Positions 19,447 to 28,113 of a stretch of DNA of 64,000 nt are shown one piece after another. Within the stretch, counting starts at the first letter, position 1, and each line of letters opens with the position of its first letter. The stretch is taken from the NCBI RefSeq assembly GCF_003048835.2, contig NZ_CP060705.1, positions 1,798,001-1,862,000 of the forward strand, read 5' to 3'. A program made the translations under genes and the position numbers. The notes under the pieces were generated by a model. It did no database searches and was not told the DNA's origin. It saw only the letters and a program-made list of their open reading frames with translations. The stretch is from Campylobacter concisus (lineage in GTDB: Bacteria; Campylobacterota; Campylobacteria; Campylobacterales; Campylobacteraceae).

Positions 19447-19764
19447 ATGCCAAATGAGCTTGCAAGGATCAAGATAAAAAAGGCGATCGCAGAGGCTTCG
19501 CTTAAATTTCAAAGCGAGAAATTTTGCAATGAGGAGAATTTCTTGTTTCAGAAACTCAAAGAAGTTTGGAATTTCGAGCTTTCAAATGAAAATTTCGAGA
19601 TCAGCGACGAGGTCAGGCAGACCTATTTTGAGATCCTAAATGAGCAGCGAAAGGCGCTTTGTGAGCTAAACAAAGACCCAAAGATCGACGAAGAGGTCAT
19701 TAGGACGTTTTTATATCACATCGACCTTGAAGAGCAGAGGTGGCAGCCGAATAGCGAGCACTAA
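19447..19764 (+). pseudogene. C-terminal stub of a CPA1-type Na+/H+ antiporter
   Basis: The 105 residues from ATG 19447 (MPNELARIKIKKAIAEASL) to RQTYFEILNEQRKALCELNK, IDEEVIRTFLYHIDLEEQRW follow the pattern of the cytosolic tail of CPA1 (NhaP-like) antiporters: helix ELARIKxxxAxAxL, then ERRxLxxLRxxxxI and DEVLRRVxRxLDLEE. None of the 11-12 membrane helices is present: upstream, after about 35 bases, lies the tRNA-Ser gene. Homology-like residues even precede the ATG (LLSFED), so the gene looks cut rather than naturally short. It may be translated as a free soluble protein, but I take it as a remnant left by a deletion or insertion at the tRNA. Confidence 0.5.
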
Positions 19765-20306
19765 AATTTTCTCCCGACACTACAACTTACCGCACCGCAA
19801 AATCTCTTGCCAAATTTGGCCTCGACGATGAGCACGAGAACAAAAAATATCTTCTCATCGTTCATGCGTGCGATCTGGCGTAAAGTCTGGCTGGGACTAT
19901 TAAATTTAACATCATTTTCGCGCAAACTCTTGCAAAACAGGGCCTCGTCAAAGCCAAGCATGCGTGAAATTTCACTGATAGTGTAAGGCTCAAGCGAGGC
20001 GATGATGCGGTCCATGTTGCAGATCGTTGGATTTTTGCGGTGCGTGGTGACATCGATTATCTCATTTATGAGCTTTACTAGCTTTCTTCTGCGGTTAAAA
20101 AGGTGCAAGATCACGGCACAAACGATCAAAGCTCCTGCAAATTTGTGTGCGCTCATCATCCACTCATTATACTCGCCCATGGCGAAATTTAGCCCAGTAA
20201 ATGCAAGCAGGCAGATCCCACAGGCAAGAGCACAGACGATACAAAATTTATATATCACTTCCGCTTTAAGCAATGCAAATTCCTTAGTTTTTTTGAAATT
20301 ATACAC
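19761..20306 (-). CDS. Small cytochrome-b-like membrane protein (DUF4405-like)
   Basis: 181 residues. Two membrane helices (about 20-42 and 57-78); the second has a histidine in WMMSAHKFAGALIVCAVILH, with a second His at its end, as in the short heme-binding DUF4405/cytochrome b561-like domains. The C-terminal half is soluble and basic, with ISEISRMLGFDEALFCKSLR resembling a small helix-turn-helix. Start is GTG at 20306; a later TTG is also possible. It comes 64 bases after the TonB receptor and probably ends the iron-uptake operon, where a membrane b-heme protein could reduce ferric siderophores. Family assignment tentative. Confidence 0.6.
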   Translation of the reverse strand: MYNFKKTKEFALLKAEVIYKFCIVCALACGICLLAFTGLNFAMGEYNEWMMSAHKFAGALIVCAVILHLFNRRRKLVKLINEIIDVTTHRKNPTICNMDRIIASLEPYTISEISRMLGFDEALFCKSLRENDVKFNSPSQTLRQIARMNDEKIFFVLVLIVEAKFGKRFCGAVSCSVGRKF

Positions 20307-20369
20307 CTACTATGCAAAAAATGAATGGCGCCAACTAGAAATTTAGCTGGCGCATTAGAGTAAATTTAG

Positions 20370-22485
20370 CTAAAACTTATAGTTAAAGCTGAGATTAAAG
20401 GTGCGTGGATCGCCATAAACCATCTTGTTTGCACCAATGCCCTCGTAGTATTTTTTATTAAAGAGATTGTCGATATTTAGCTGCACGTCAAAGTTTTTAG
20501 CAAATTTATATCCAAACATCAAATTTGCCAAGGTGTAGCCCTTTTGCGTGATCTCGCTTGCGCCCTTACCAGTGTAAATTTTACTCTTATACATAGCCCC
20601 AGCTCCTACTCTAAAGTCCCTAAATTCATACTTTGCAAATAAATTTGCCGTGCTTCTTGATGAGTCGGTGGCATATTTCTCACCTTTGGCATCTTTTGCG
20701 TTAAAGTGCGTTGCGCCAAAGCTTAGGCTTAAGTTTTTAGTGATCTCGCCGTTTAGATCTAGCTCGACACCCTTACTTGTCACGCCCTTGCCAGCTTCAT
20801 ATATGTCGGCATTTGTCGCTGGATTTTTCTTGCCAGTGTTTATGCCAAGCTTGTCTTGCACGATCTTAAAGACGCCAAGACTTGCTTGAAGCGCCCCGTC
20901 AAGATACTCGCCTTTGATGCCCACTTCATAGTCTTTGCCTTGGATAGGATCAAGATATTTGTCATTTGCATCTTTTACGGTTTGAGGTTTAAATATGCTC
21001 GTGTAGCTAGCATATAGAGTGTGGTTTGCTCCGATGTCGTAAGTGACGCCAAGATATGGCGTGATCTCATTTGTGAAATTTCTATTGCCTTTACCACCCT
21101 CGATCTCGTATTTGTAGTAACTCACCCTGGCACCTAGCAAAAATTTAAGCTCATCGGTGATTGATAGTTTATTTGCCGCGTAAAATGCCTTTTGTATCGT
21201 TTTGTCTTTATTGTTTTGATCTTCGTAAGGGAGTTTTGGATCATCAAGGTGTAAATTTTTAAAGTCTATCCTACTTCTAGCCGTATAAGCAAGCCCAGCT
21301 GGCGTGTTCTTTTGCACCAAGTAGCTACTTACCTTATCACTACTTTTTTTATAGTTGTTATACATCGCGCCAAAGACAAACTCATGAGATAAATTTGCTA
21401 TCTCGTAAGGGATATTTGCGTATGCATCGACGTTGTGGATGTTCTCCTCTCTTTTGTTTGCATAAATGTAAAGATCACTTATATTGCCAGTACCGTCTAA
21501 ATTTACCGCTCCACCGTAGTAGAGTAAATTTGAATCAGTGTTTGCCCGTCTAAATGAGTAGCTTAAATTTAAGCTCGCTTCATTTTCAAAGTAGTGCTTA
21601 AAATCAGCGTAAAAATCAAGTGTTTTTATATCCCACCTAGTCCAAGGCTGAGAGAAAATTTCATTTTTACTAAAATTTGTCCTAGAGCCATCTACGTAAA
21701 AAGCTGGCATGCCACCCCACCTACCGCCGTGGCGTCTTAACTCTTGATAAAACGCACCAAGACTAAGCCATGAGTTATCGCCTATGTCGCTATCGACTAC
21801 GCCGTAAATCGCGCTATTTTTGCGGTTATAATAATCCATATAAGAGTGCGACTTCTCATGCATAAAAGAAAGCCTTGCTCTAACGCTTCCGCTCTCATTT
21901 ACTGGCGTTTGCACATCGCCATTTATGCCGTATCTATCGTATGAGCCAGCACTTATGCCAAAATTTCCTTTTAGCTCCTTTGAGTCTGCTCTTTTTCTTA
22001 TGAAATTTAAGCTTGCAGCTGGATTGCCAGCGCCTGCAAGTAGGCCATTTGCCCCTTTTACCACCTCAACTCTTTCATAAGGCAGCAAGCTCATATCATT
22101 TGCGCCAAGACTAAAGCCGCCAAAGCTAGGCATCGAATCAAGCAAGTAATAATCTATCTTAAAGCCACGAGCCGTCGGATACACGCGTTCGTCCCATTTG
22201 TTTAGCGTGACGCCTGGGATATTTCTAAGAAGCACCTGATAGTCCTTAATGCCTTTGATCTTTTAGCCTTGCTTCTGTTAGCACAGTTAGCGACTGGGGC
22301 GTTTGACGAGAGGTTAAATTTAGCCTAGTTGTGCTCTTTACAAGCTCTTTTGCAAAGTAGTTTGCATCATCTCTTCGCTCGCTCTCCACGACATCGACCG
22401 CTTCTAAAACCTTCTCATTTTCACTAGCGTAAATTTGAGGCAATGCCAAATTTAAAGCAACTAAGCTAAGTAAAATTTTTTTCAT
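20370..22485 (-). pseudogene. TonB-dependent siderophore receptor with one frameshift
   Basis: The ATG at 22485 gives a signal peptide (MKKILLSLVALNLALPQIYA) and the start of the plug domain (LTSRQTPQSLTVLTEARLKD), then runs into a stop at 22246 after LKDQRH. In the next frame the protein continues seamlessly: KDYQVLLRNIPGVTLNKWDE, PTARGFKIDYYLLDSMPSF, then a 22-strand type barrel ending TFNLSFNYKF with the terminal Phe. One extra A in CAAAGG (plus strand 22254-22256) restores the frame if removed. The intact protein would have about 700 residues, resembling FpvA/FoxA-like ferric siderophore receptors. The 5' ATG overlaps the PepSY stop (ATGA). The tract has only three A, so slippage-based phase variation is unlikely: mutation or sequencing error. 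Confidence 0.85.
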
Positions 22486-23576
22486 TTTTTTCTCCTTTTA
22501 AATTTTCTAAACCACAGATAAAGCCCTGATATACTCAAAACTAACGGCGAGATGCCCACTATAAACCAGATAAATTTTGTAGTTTGGTTGTAGTTTCCAA
22601 AGTGCGATCTCCTAAAGGCTGAGAGGATTTTCTCGCTTAAATTTGCATTTTTTATGTCTAGGACGCTAACTAGTTTGCCGCTTTCTTTGTCGTAGGTGAT
22701 CACGCTTGAGTATTCGTTATGCAAAAAGCTTTGCCATATCACGTAGCCAAAGATGCGGATGTTTGCCCCTTGCATGAAAGGCAGCGATATGAAGTGTGGC
22801 TCAAAGCCTTTGATCTCCTTTTTCGATCTAGCGACCAGCTCATCAAGGGATAAACTTTTGTTATAAATTTTTGCGTCTATTACGAAGTCGTTTTTAAACT
22901 CTGGCGTGCGTGCCATCTGAAATTCCCACCAAGCGCCGCTTATGCAAATGAGCAGTAAAACTGGCGTGCAAAAAATTCCTATTATCTTGTGGATGTCGTT
23001 CATGAAAACATTTAGCCCATTTACGCGCAGTCTAAGCAGAGTTAGCCAAAATTTACGGTAGATCACAAAGCCGCTAATGCAGATAAAAAATGTAAAAATA
23101 GCTGTTAAAAAGAGGATGATATTGCCACTTTTTCCAAGAAGAAGCTCCTCATGGATATGCGCTAAAACCCCGAAAAATCCCTCATCGTGCGCAAGTGGCT
23201 CACTCTTTATCTTGCCGCTAAAAGCATCAAAATAGATAAATTTCCACTCTTTTTTACTGTCATTATGCTCGATTAGCCAAATTTTGTCACACTTTTTAGG
23301 GTTTGCATCGATATTTATACCAACCATCTCGTAGCCGCCAAACTTGCTTGCGATGATATTTCTTAGCTCATCAAAGCTAATCCTTTTGCTTAAATTTTCT
23401 TTGTTTAAATTTACATTTACGATATTTGGGATAAAAAGGCTGTTTAGTTCGTCTTTATAAACGAGGATCGCACCGCTAAAGCAAACTACAACAAGTGGAA
23501 TAAAAAAGAGAAGCGACAAATATGCATGCACCTTGTAAAAAAGCTTTAAATTTAAAAATTTCAACCTTTTAGCCAC
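22482..23576 (-). CDS. PepSY-associated TM helix protein (siderophore/iron uptake)
   Basis: 364 residues with four membrane helices (about 13-37, 152-175, 198-222, 332-355) and a large periplasmic loop, the layout of PepSY_TM proteins. Landmarks are the YKVHAYLSLLFFIPLVVVCF helix, IHEELLLG, NDIHKIIGIFCTPVLLLICI and HFGNYN. Such proteins sit beside TonB receptors and are believed to reduce or release iron from siderophores at the inner membrane. The start is GTG at 23576 (a TTG four codons on is an alternative). It overlaps the receptor gene by 4 bases and leads the operon PepSY - TonB receptor - cytochrome-b-like protein. Possible Fur half-sites lie just upstream. Confidence 0.85.
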   Translation of the reverse strand: MAKRLKFLNLKLFYKVHAYLSLLFFIPLVVVCFSGAILVYKDELNSLFIPNIVNVNLNKENLSKRISFDELRNIIASKFGGYEMVGINIDANPKKCDKIWLIEHNDSKKEWKFIYFDAFSGKIKSEPLAHDEGFFGVLAHIHEELLLGKSGNIILFLTAIFTFFICISGFVIYRKFWLTLLRLRVNGLNVFMNDIHKIIGIFCTPVLLLICISGAWWEFQMARTPEFKNDFVIDAKIYNKSLSLDELVARSKKEIKGFEPHFISLPFMQGANIRIFGYVIWQSFLHNEYSSVITYDKESGKLVSVLDIKNANLSEKILSAFRRSHFGNYNQTTKFIWFIVGISPLVLSISGLYLWFRKFKRRKK

Positions 23577-23590
23577 CTTTTAAAAGTTAT

Positions 23591-23655
23591 TTTTGATAAT
23601 AGATCGCAATTTTATAAAATTTTTCCTTTTATAATTTTTAAAACCATTATCAAAA
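23591..23655 (-). promoter_or_regulatory. Possible Fur-type inverted half-sites before the iron-uptake operon
   Basis: TTTTGATAAT (23591-23600) and its perfect inverse ATTATCAAAA (23646-23655) flank an AT-rich stretch that contains TATAAT-like sequences just upstream of the PepSY start. TGATAAT/ATTATCA is the Fur half-site core. The wide spacing (45 bases) is not that of a single classical Fur box, so two separate sites or looping would be needed. Confidence 0.35.
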
Positions 23656-24024
23656 TATAATTTTAAAAAGAAAGTGACGTTTGTGAAATTTGAGTTTAGA
23701 AGGGTAAGAAATTTGATTTTAAAAGATATAAAACTCCTCTTTGTGTGTGCGGAGAAGCCAGAAAAGGGGGAAGCAAAGTCTTAACCGCTACAAAAAGGAG
23801 GGTCCGTTTAGGACGATGAAATGTTATTATTTAAATATAAATTTTAATGAAATTTTTAGTTAATAAAAAAGAAATTCTGCGTAATACTAAATTAAATCAC
23901 TATATTTAGGTATTTGCTAGAAAAATTTATCTTTTAAAAAGGTAAAAATGTATGCTTTGTATAAAAGAAAAATTAACATTTGAAATTTTATTATGCCTAA
24001 ACGTGTTTTATTCAAAAGTTCTAT
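23656..24024. other. AT-rich intergenic stretch without a supported gene
   Basis: Only short frames occur, for example a GTG-started 33-codon frame at about 23692. A G-rich patch near 23760-23815 includes a GTCC-GTTTA-GGAC hairpin and ACAAAAAGGAGG, which recurs at about 24634-24645. No RNA gene recognised. Confidence 0.4.
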
Positions 24025-24144
24025 CAAATTTTAAAATTTCATGAACGAGTAATTTCGGCTCTAAAATTTGAGCTAAGCTGTAAGCGAAGCCAAATTTTAG
24101 TAGTCAATTCTTGCGAGTAAATGAAAGTTTAAAATTTGCGAATT
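24025..24144. repeat. 120-bp imperfect palindromic repeat, copy B
   Basis: Same element as 17611-17730 and in the same orientation, with five substitutions (for example CTGTAAGC for CTGCAAGC, TTGCGAGTAAATG for TTGCAAGTGAATG). Terminal and inner inverted pairs are kept, so the fold is conserved although the sequence has begun to drift. Confidence 0.8.
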
Positions 24145-24177
24145 TACTTCGTCATAGATATAAATGTTAGATAAATT

Positions 24178-24585
24178 TCAATTCTTAGGCACAAGCTCTA
24201 GGACGTTGCAAGCTCGTTTGCTGCCCATCTTGCAAGCCTTATCAAGAGCATTTGCAGATAGATCAAAGCTCTGCTCTACGCCGTTTCCTTGCAGATATTT
24301 TGTAGCTAGCTCGTAGCAAGCTTCACTGCTACCATTTTCACAAAGCGACTTAAAGACTTCGTAAGATTTAACCAGATCTTTTTCAACGCCAAGACCTCGC
24401 CCTAGCATGTCAGCATATAAAAAGCAAGAAGTTTTATCTTTGTTTTCGCACTCGCTTGAAAGCTTTTTAGTAAAGCTCTCGCAAGCTTTTGCGTCACTTT
24501 TGTTGATGCAGTTTTGCATATTTTCATCCCAGTTTGCGCTTAGAGATAAAACGGCAAAGGCTAAAAATAAAATGGATTTTTTCAT
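24178..24585 (-). CDS. Secreted Sel1-like repeat protein (Hcp-type)
   Basis: 135 residues. Signal peptide (MKKSILFLAFAVLSLSA) then about three Sel1-like helical repeats with regularly spaced cysteine pairs (AKACESFTKKLSSEC, KTSCFLYADMLGRGLGV, SEACYELATKYLQGNGV, KRACNVLE), the arrangement of Helicobacter cysteine-rich Hcp proteins in which each repeat is locked by a disulfide. Likely periplasmic or secreted; such proteins may mediate protein contacts. Start at 24585 behind AAGGAAA; an ATG at 24660 would add a G/C-run-encoded leader and is rejected. It is downstream of the nos genes on the same strand, where nosL might have been expected. Confidence 0.8.
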   Translation of the reverse strand: MKKSILFLAFAVLSLSANWDENMQNCINKSDAKACESFTKKLSSECENKDKTSCFLYADMLGRGLGVEKDLVKSYEVFKSLCENGSSEACYELATKYLQGNGVEQSFDLSANALDKACKMGSKRACNVLELVPKN

Positions 24586-24607
24586 AAATTTCCTTGAGAG
24601 AGATAAA

Positions 24608-24645
24608 CCCCCTTTGGGGGAAAGGGGGTCATTACAAAAAGGAGG
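24608..24645. other. G/C-run patch upstream of the Sel1-like gene
   Basis: CCCCC-TTT-GGGGG (24608-24620) followed by AAAGGGGG and then TACAAAAAGGAGG. The latter words also occur near 23790-23800. The runs are only five bases long, too short for typical Campylobacter phase variation. Possibly a degraded repeat. Confidence 0.3.
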
Positions 24646-24718
24646 TTTCTTGTTGGACAAGTGGAATAATACAAGCTTCGTCTAAATTTAAAACCAACTC
24701 TTATTTAACAAAAAACAA

Positions 24719-25546
24719 TCAAACAAGATCTCTCTTGCTAAAGCCCAAATAGCCGCAAACTAGCAAGATTACGCCAAGCACCAAAGGATAGATGATCGCA
24801 TAAGCTACGAAGGTCGCTTTTGAAAATGTGCCTAAGATAAAGTAAGAAGCAGTGCCTATCACTGCTAAATTTGGATCAAAAAGGCTAAGTGCGGCTATCC
24901 TAAAAAGCTCGATCGGATTTAACATCGCGATAGAGTAGATGACGTACTCATCGACTGAGCTTCGCATAAGCAGCCCAATAAGCACTAGGTCGATAAAAGC
25001 TAGCATGATAAGCCAGAGCAAAAACGCCACGCCTTGGCCTGTTTCTTGGTTTTTGATAAGGCTTGAGATGAAAAAGCCAAGCGATAAAAAGACGATACTT
25101 AGGCTAAAAAGCAGGCCAAAGTAGAGCACCAGCACGCCCCAAGGTATCGACACGCCCTTTATAAAGCCAACCACCACGCAAAGCAAAAGCGAGAACAAAA
25201 GCGGCACAAAAACGACAAATGTCCGCCCAAGCGCCTTGCCAAAGTAGTACTCTTTAAGGCTTAGCGGGAAGCTTAGCACGTACTCAAGCAGGTTTGTGTC
25301 CCTGTCTTGATTTATACTTCTAACGGTTGAGATGAGGATAAATATCGGCACGATGATGACGCAAATTTGTATAAACAAAAGTAGCGCCCTTGTTAGCCCA
25401 GAAAAGCCAAGCACACGAGAGTCCGTCACTCCGCTAAATAAAAATCCTATCATCAAAGCAGAAAAAAGAAGCGCATAGATCGCAAACCACCTTGAGCGAA
25501 ACGACTCTTTGACGTCTAGTTTTGCTATTAAAAAAAGGTTATTCAC
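24719..25546 (-). CDS. nosY: NosY-type ABC transporter permease
   Basis: 275 residues with six membrane helices, ABC-2 type. The family blocks ARLDVKESFRSRW-like start (IAKLDVKESFRSRWFAIYAL), STVRSINQDRDTNLLEYVLS and SLKEYYFGKALGRTFVVFVP match NosY. With NosF (ATPase) and NosD (periplasmic) it forms the complex that supports assembly of the CuZ copper-sulfide centre of N2O reductase, probably by exporting a sulfur species. It overlaps nosF by 8 bases and is the last recognised nos gene in the operon. Confidence 0.88.
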   Translation of the reverse strand: MNNLFLIAKLDVKESFRSRWFAIYALLFSALMIGFLFSGVTDSRVLGFSGLTRALLLFIQICVIIVPIFILISTVRSINQDRDTNLLEYVLSFPLSLKEYYFGKALGRTFVVFVPLLFSLLLCVVVGFIKGVSIPWGVLVLYFGLLFSLSIVFLSLGFFISSLIKNQETGQGVAFLLWLIMLAFIDLVLIGLLMRSSVDEYVIYSIAMLNPIELFRIAALSLFDPNLAVIGTASYFILGTFSKATFVAYAIIYPLVLGVILLVCGYLGFSKRDLV

Positions 25547-26192
25547 TCTTGCTCCTTAAATTTTCTTCTTTTATGATCTTGCCAAGGTCCATATAGACGC
25601 ATCTATCGAGCAAATGAGCGATCTCATCTATGCGGTGCGAGATAAAAACTAGCGTCTTTTTTTGCGTGAAGTTATCAAGCAAATTTTTAAAAGACTCTCT
25701 TGCTTTTACATCTAAATTTGCCGTTGGCTCGTCAAACATCAAAATTTCACTATCTTTGGCAAATGCGATGGCTATTAGCATCTTTTGCTTCATACCGCCA
25801 GAGAGTTTGTAAAAGGACTTGTTTAAATTTGCATGCAGGTCAAGCTCTAAAAGCTTGCTAAATTTCTCTATCTCTTCAAATTTGACATTTGAGCTTTTGG
25901 AGACAAATTCGCAAAGCTCACGCAGGCTAAATTTAAGTGGCGGTGGGGTTTGCGGCACAAATGAGATAAACTTTAGCGCCTCTTTTCTATCTTTTAGGGT
26001 ATTTACGCCTTTTATCGCGACACTTCCGCTATTTGGCACAAACTCGCCCAAGATGATACGCATGAGCGAGCTTTTGCCAGCTCCATTTTGCCCAAGTATC
26101 GCTATCTTTTCGCTAGCTTTTACATTTAGACTGACGCTATCAAGTATCTTTTGCGAGCCAAAAATTTTCGTTACTTCTTTTATATCTATCAA
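25539..26192 (-). CDS. nosF: NosF-type ABC transporter ATP-binding protein
   Basis: 217 residues, a bare ATPase domain. Walker A GQNGAGKSS (34-42), signature LSGGMKQKM, Walker B ILMFDEPTANLD and the switch His in FISHRIDE are all intact. It energises NosY in the NosDFY maturation complex. It is shorter than Pseudomonas NosF (about 300 residues) because the C-terminal extension is missing, as in epsilonproteobacteria. It overlaps nosY by 8 bases and follows nosH by 9. Confidence 0.88.
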   Translation of the reverse strand: MIDIKEVTKIFGSQKILDSVSLNVKASEKIAILGQNGAGKSSLMRIILGEFVPNSGSVAIKGVNTLKDRKEALKFISFVPQTPPPLKFSLRELCEFVSKSSNVKFEEIEKFSKLLELDLHANLNKSFYKLSGGMKQKMLIAIAFAKDSEILMFDEPTANLDVKARESFKNLLDNFTQKKTLVFISHRIDEIAHLLDRCVYMDLGKIIKEENLRSKSE

Positions 26193-26201
26193 AAAAATTC
26201 C

Positions 26202-27101
26202 TTATATGAGTTTCTTAAAGCCATTGTCAAATTTAAGCGCATCTTGGTGGCACACGTCGATACACCTGCCACAAAGCGTGCAGTCAGCCCCTGCTATCCT
26301 AAAGAGCTTTTTACTATCGTCAGTTTTTGCCCCCTTTTTTGTCATAAAAAGCACGTGTGGCACTAGGCAAACATCGGTGCAAACTAAGCAGTGATCGCAC
26401 TTTTCTTTATCCCAGCTGACCTTTATCGCATTTGGCTTTGCTAGTAGCGAATAGCTCGCTCCAACAGGGCAAACATACCTGCACCATGCCCTGCGCGAAA
26501 AGAAAATTTCAACCACAAGCATAGCCACGACTAGCCAGATAGCGTGAAAGTAGCCGTAGATGATAAATCTTGAAAATATCCCAACGACGTTAAAAATTTC
26601 AAAGACAAGACTTGAGCTAGCAAAGCTAAGAGCCAAAAACAAAATGGTAAATATGTAGCGCCACTTTGTGTCAAAAACTCGCGGTTTTACTATCTTTTTT
26701 GCACGCAAATTTTCATGTATTTTCTCAGCTATCTCGCTTATAAGTGAGTATGGGCAAACCCACGAGCAAAAGCCCCTGCCTCCAAAAATAATGTAAAAGG
26801 CTAAGATGCTAAGCGAGCCGATTAGTAAATTTACATGAATTTCATGCGTTGCCAAAAAGACTTGCAAGCTCATAAAAGCGTCTGCTAGGTGAAAGCCAAG
26901 TATCCTTGAAGCGCTGATGTCACCCTCTAAAATTTGCACATCGACCCTGTATGAGAGCACAAATAAAAGATGGACTAGCACGATGGTGAAAATGCGCCAA
27001 AAACGTATGCTTGGGCGCTTTTTGCCATCTTTTGTAGTCGTTATTAGCGTGCTTAGAAAGCTTACGTTTCTAACGGTCGCACGAACGTTATATTTATCCA
27101 T
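26202..27101 (-). CDS. nosH: NosH, NapH-like membrane ferredoxin
   Basis: 299 residues with four to five membrane helices, cytoplasmic CxxxCP motifs (WVCPYSL, RYVCPVGASYSL) and two C-terminal [4Fe-4S] ferredoxin sites (CDHCLVCTDVCLVP and CTLCGRCIDVCHQD). NapH-like proteins oxidise menaquinol at the inner membrane and pass electrons to a periplasmic iron-sulfur partner, here NosG. The order nosG-nosC1-nosC2-nosH matches Wolinella succinogenes. It lies 2 bases after nosC2. Confidence 0.87.
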   Translation of the reverse strand: MDKYNVRATVRNVSFLSTLITTTKDGKKRPSIRFWRIFTIVLVHLLFVLSYRVDVQILEGDISASRILGFHLADAFMSLQVFLATHEIHVNLLIGSLSILAFYIIFGGRGFCSWVCPYSLISEIAEKIHENLRAKKIVKPRVFDTKWRYIFTILFLALSFASSSLVFEIFNVVGIFSRFIIYGYFHAIWLVVAMLVVEIFFSRRAWCRYVCPVGASYSLLAKPNAIKVSWDKEKCDHCLVCTDVCLVPHVLFMTKKGAKTDDSKKLFRIAGADCTLCGRCIDVCHQDALKFDNGFKKLI

Positions 27102-27103
27102 TT

Positions 27104-27565
27104 TTACTTTTTAAATTTAGAAATTTCATCAGCAAGGCTGTTTAGTTCGCTGTCGCTAACGTTTGTTAGCAGTCCCTTCATAAGCGTGTTTTGCACCTTG
27201 CCAGCTTTATAATCAGCTAGTTTTTTTAGCAGATCTTCTTTGCTTAGATGAGTGATGTCAGGCGCTACTATGCCTTTGCCATTTGCGCCGTGACATGGTG
27301 CGCAAGAGGTAAGATACTGCCTACTAACGCCTTCATTTTGTGTCTTAGCCACACTTAGGCTTAGCTCTTTTACCTTTTTTAGCTCGTCTTCGCTGGCAAA
27401 TTCCTCGCTAGACTTTGACTGCTCTTTTGAGATATTTTGCTCTACTTTTGGCTGAACGCTAGCTTCTGCTTTCTCCTTTTTAGGCGGAGTTTGGCTTAGC
27501 ATAAATACCATGATGCCACATATCAGCACCGCTAAAATGATCGTTATGATTTTTCCGATTTTCAT
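27104..27565 (-). CDS. nosC2: NosC2, monoheme cytochrome c
   Basis: 153 residues. An uncleaved-looking N-terminal helix (ITIILAVLICGIMVFMLS) anchors a charged linker and a C-terminal cytochrome c domain with CAPCHGANGKG (heme attachment CxxCH) and a likely axial Met in NTLMKGLLTN. It should carry electrons in the periplasm from the NosG/H dehydrogenase to NosZ. It overlaps nosC1 by 4 bases (ATGA). Confidence 0.85.
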   Translation of the reverse strand: MKIGKIITIILAVLICGIMVFMLSQTPPKKEKAEASVQPKVEQNISKEQSKSSEEFASEDELKKVKELSLSVAKTQNEGVSRQYLTSCAPCHGANGKGIVAPDITHLSKEDLLKKLADYKAGKVQNTLMKGLLTNVSDSELNSLADEISKFKK

Positions 27566-28113
27566 TGTTTGCTCCTAAACTGCGCATTAAAATCGCTTAT
27601 CTCTTTGGCTAGCTTTCTAATCTCACTCTCATCCATCTTTTTAACAAGATCACGCATTAGCACATTTACCTTCTCTTTGTTTTTATAAGCGTTTATCATC
27701 TTGAAAATTTCATCCTCGCTCTTTGTTAAAAGAGATGGTCCGATGATGCCATTTGCATAGTCATCGTGGCAGGCTGAGCACTTAGTGATGAAGTCTTTGC
27801 TAAGTCTGCCCTTTATAAGCCTTAAATTTATACTTTGAAGCGGGCTTTTTACCATGGCAAGCGCTCCGATCTGGCGACTTACGTTATTGTCTTCAAGACC
27901 AAATTTGACGCTTTTTTCGCCGTGCATATCGTATTTTATAAATTCATTTTGCTTATTTATGCTTTGGTTATCTTCATTTTTTTCGACCTTTATGCTAGCA
28001 CTTGTCGCTACCTTTGCGCCTTGCTCACTAGCAGCCTCTTGCGCTTTGTCCTCGCTCTTTTCACAGCCGACAAATATCAACGCAGCAGCTATTAAAGGTA
28101 TTATTACTCTCAT
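27562..28113 (-). CDS. nosC1: NosC1, monoheme cytochrome c lipoprotein
   Basis: 183 residues. Lipobox FVGC (Cys17) after a short signal, a long charged linker, then a heme motif CSACHDDYANGIIG and a likely axial Met in NVLMRDLVKKM. Periplasmic, membrane-tethered electron carrier of the N2O pathway, paralogous to NosC2. It overlaps nosC2 and nosG by 4 bases each, so the three are translationally coupled. Confidence 0.85.
   Translation of the reverse strand: MRVIIPLIAAALIFVGCEKSEDKAQEAASEQGAKVATSASIKVEKNEDNQSINKQNEFIKYDMHGEKSVKFGLEDNNVSRQIGALAMVKSPLQSINLRLIKGRLSKDFITKCSACHDDYANGIIGPSLLTKSEDEIFKMINAYKNKEKVNVLMRDLVKKMDESEIRKLAKEISDFNAQFRSKQ

Noticed and set aside
23692-23793. GTG-started 33-codon frame in the gap upstream of the PepSY gene
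   Set aside because: No ribosome site and no conservation evidence; probably chance in AT-rich DNA.
24608-24628. C/G runs as possible phase-variable tracts
   Set aside because: Runs are only 5 bases and not inside a coding frame; Campylobacter phase variation usually uses tracts of 8 or more.
24586-24660. N-terminal extension of the Sel1-like protein
   Set aside because: The extra 25 residues are encoded by the G/C-run patch; the ATG at 24585 has a proper ribosome site and gives a signal peptide.
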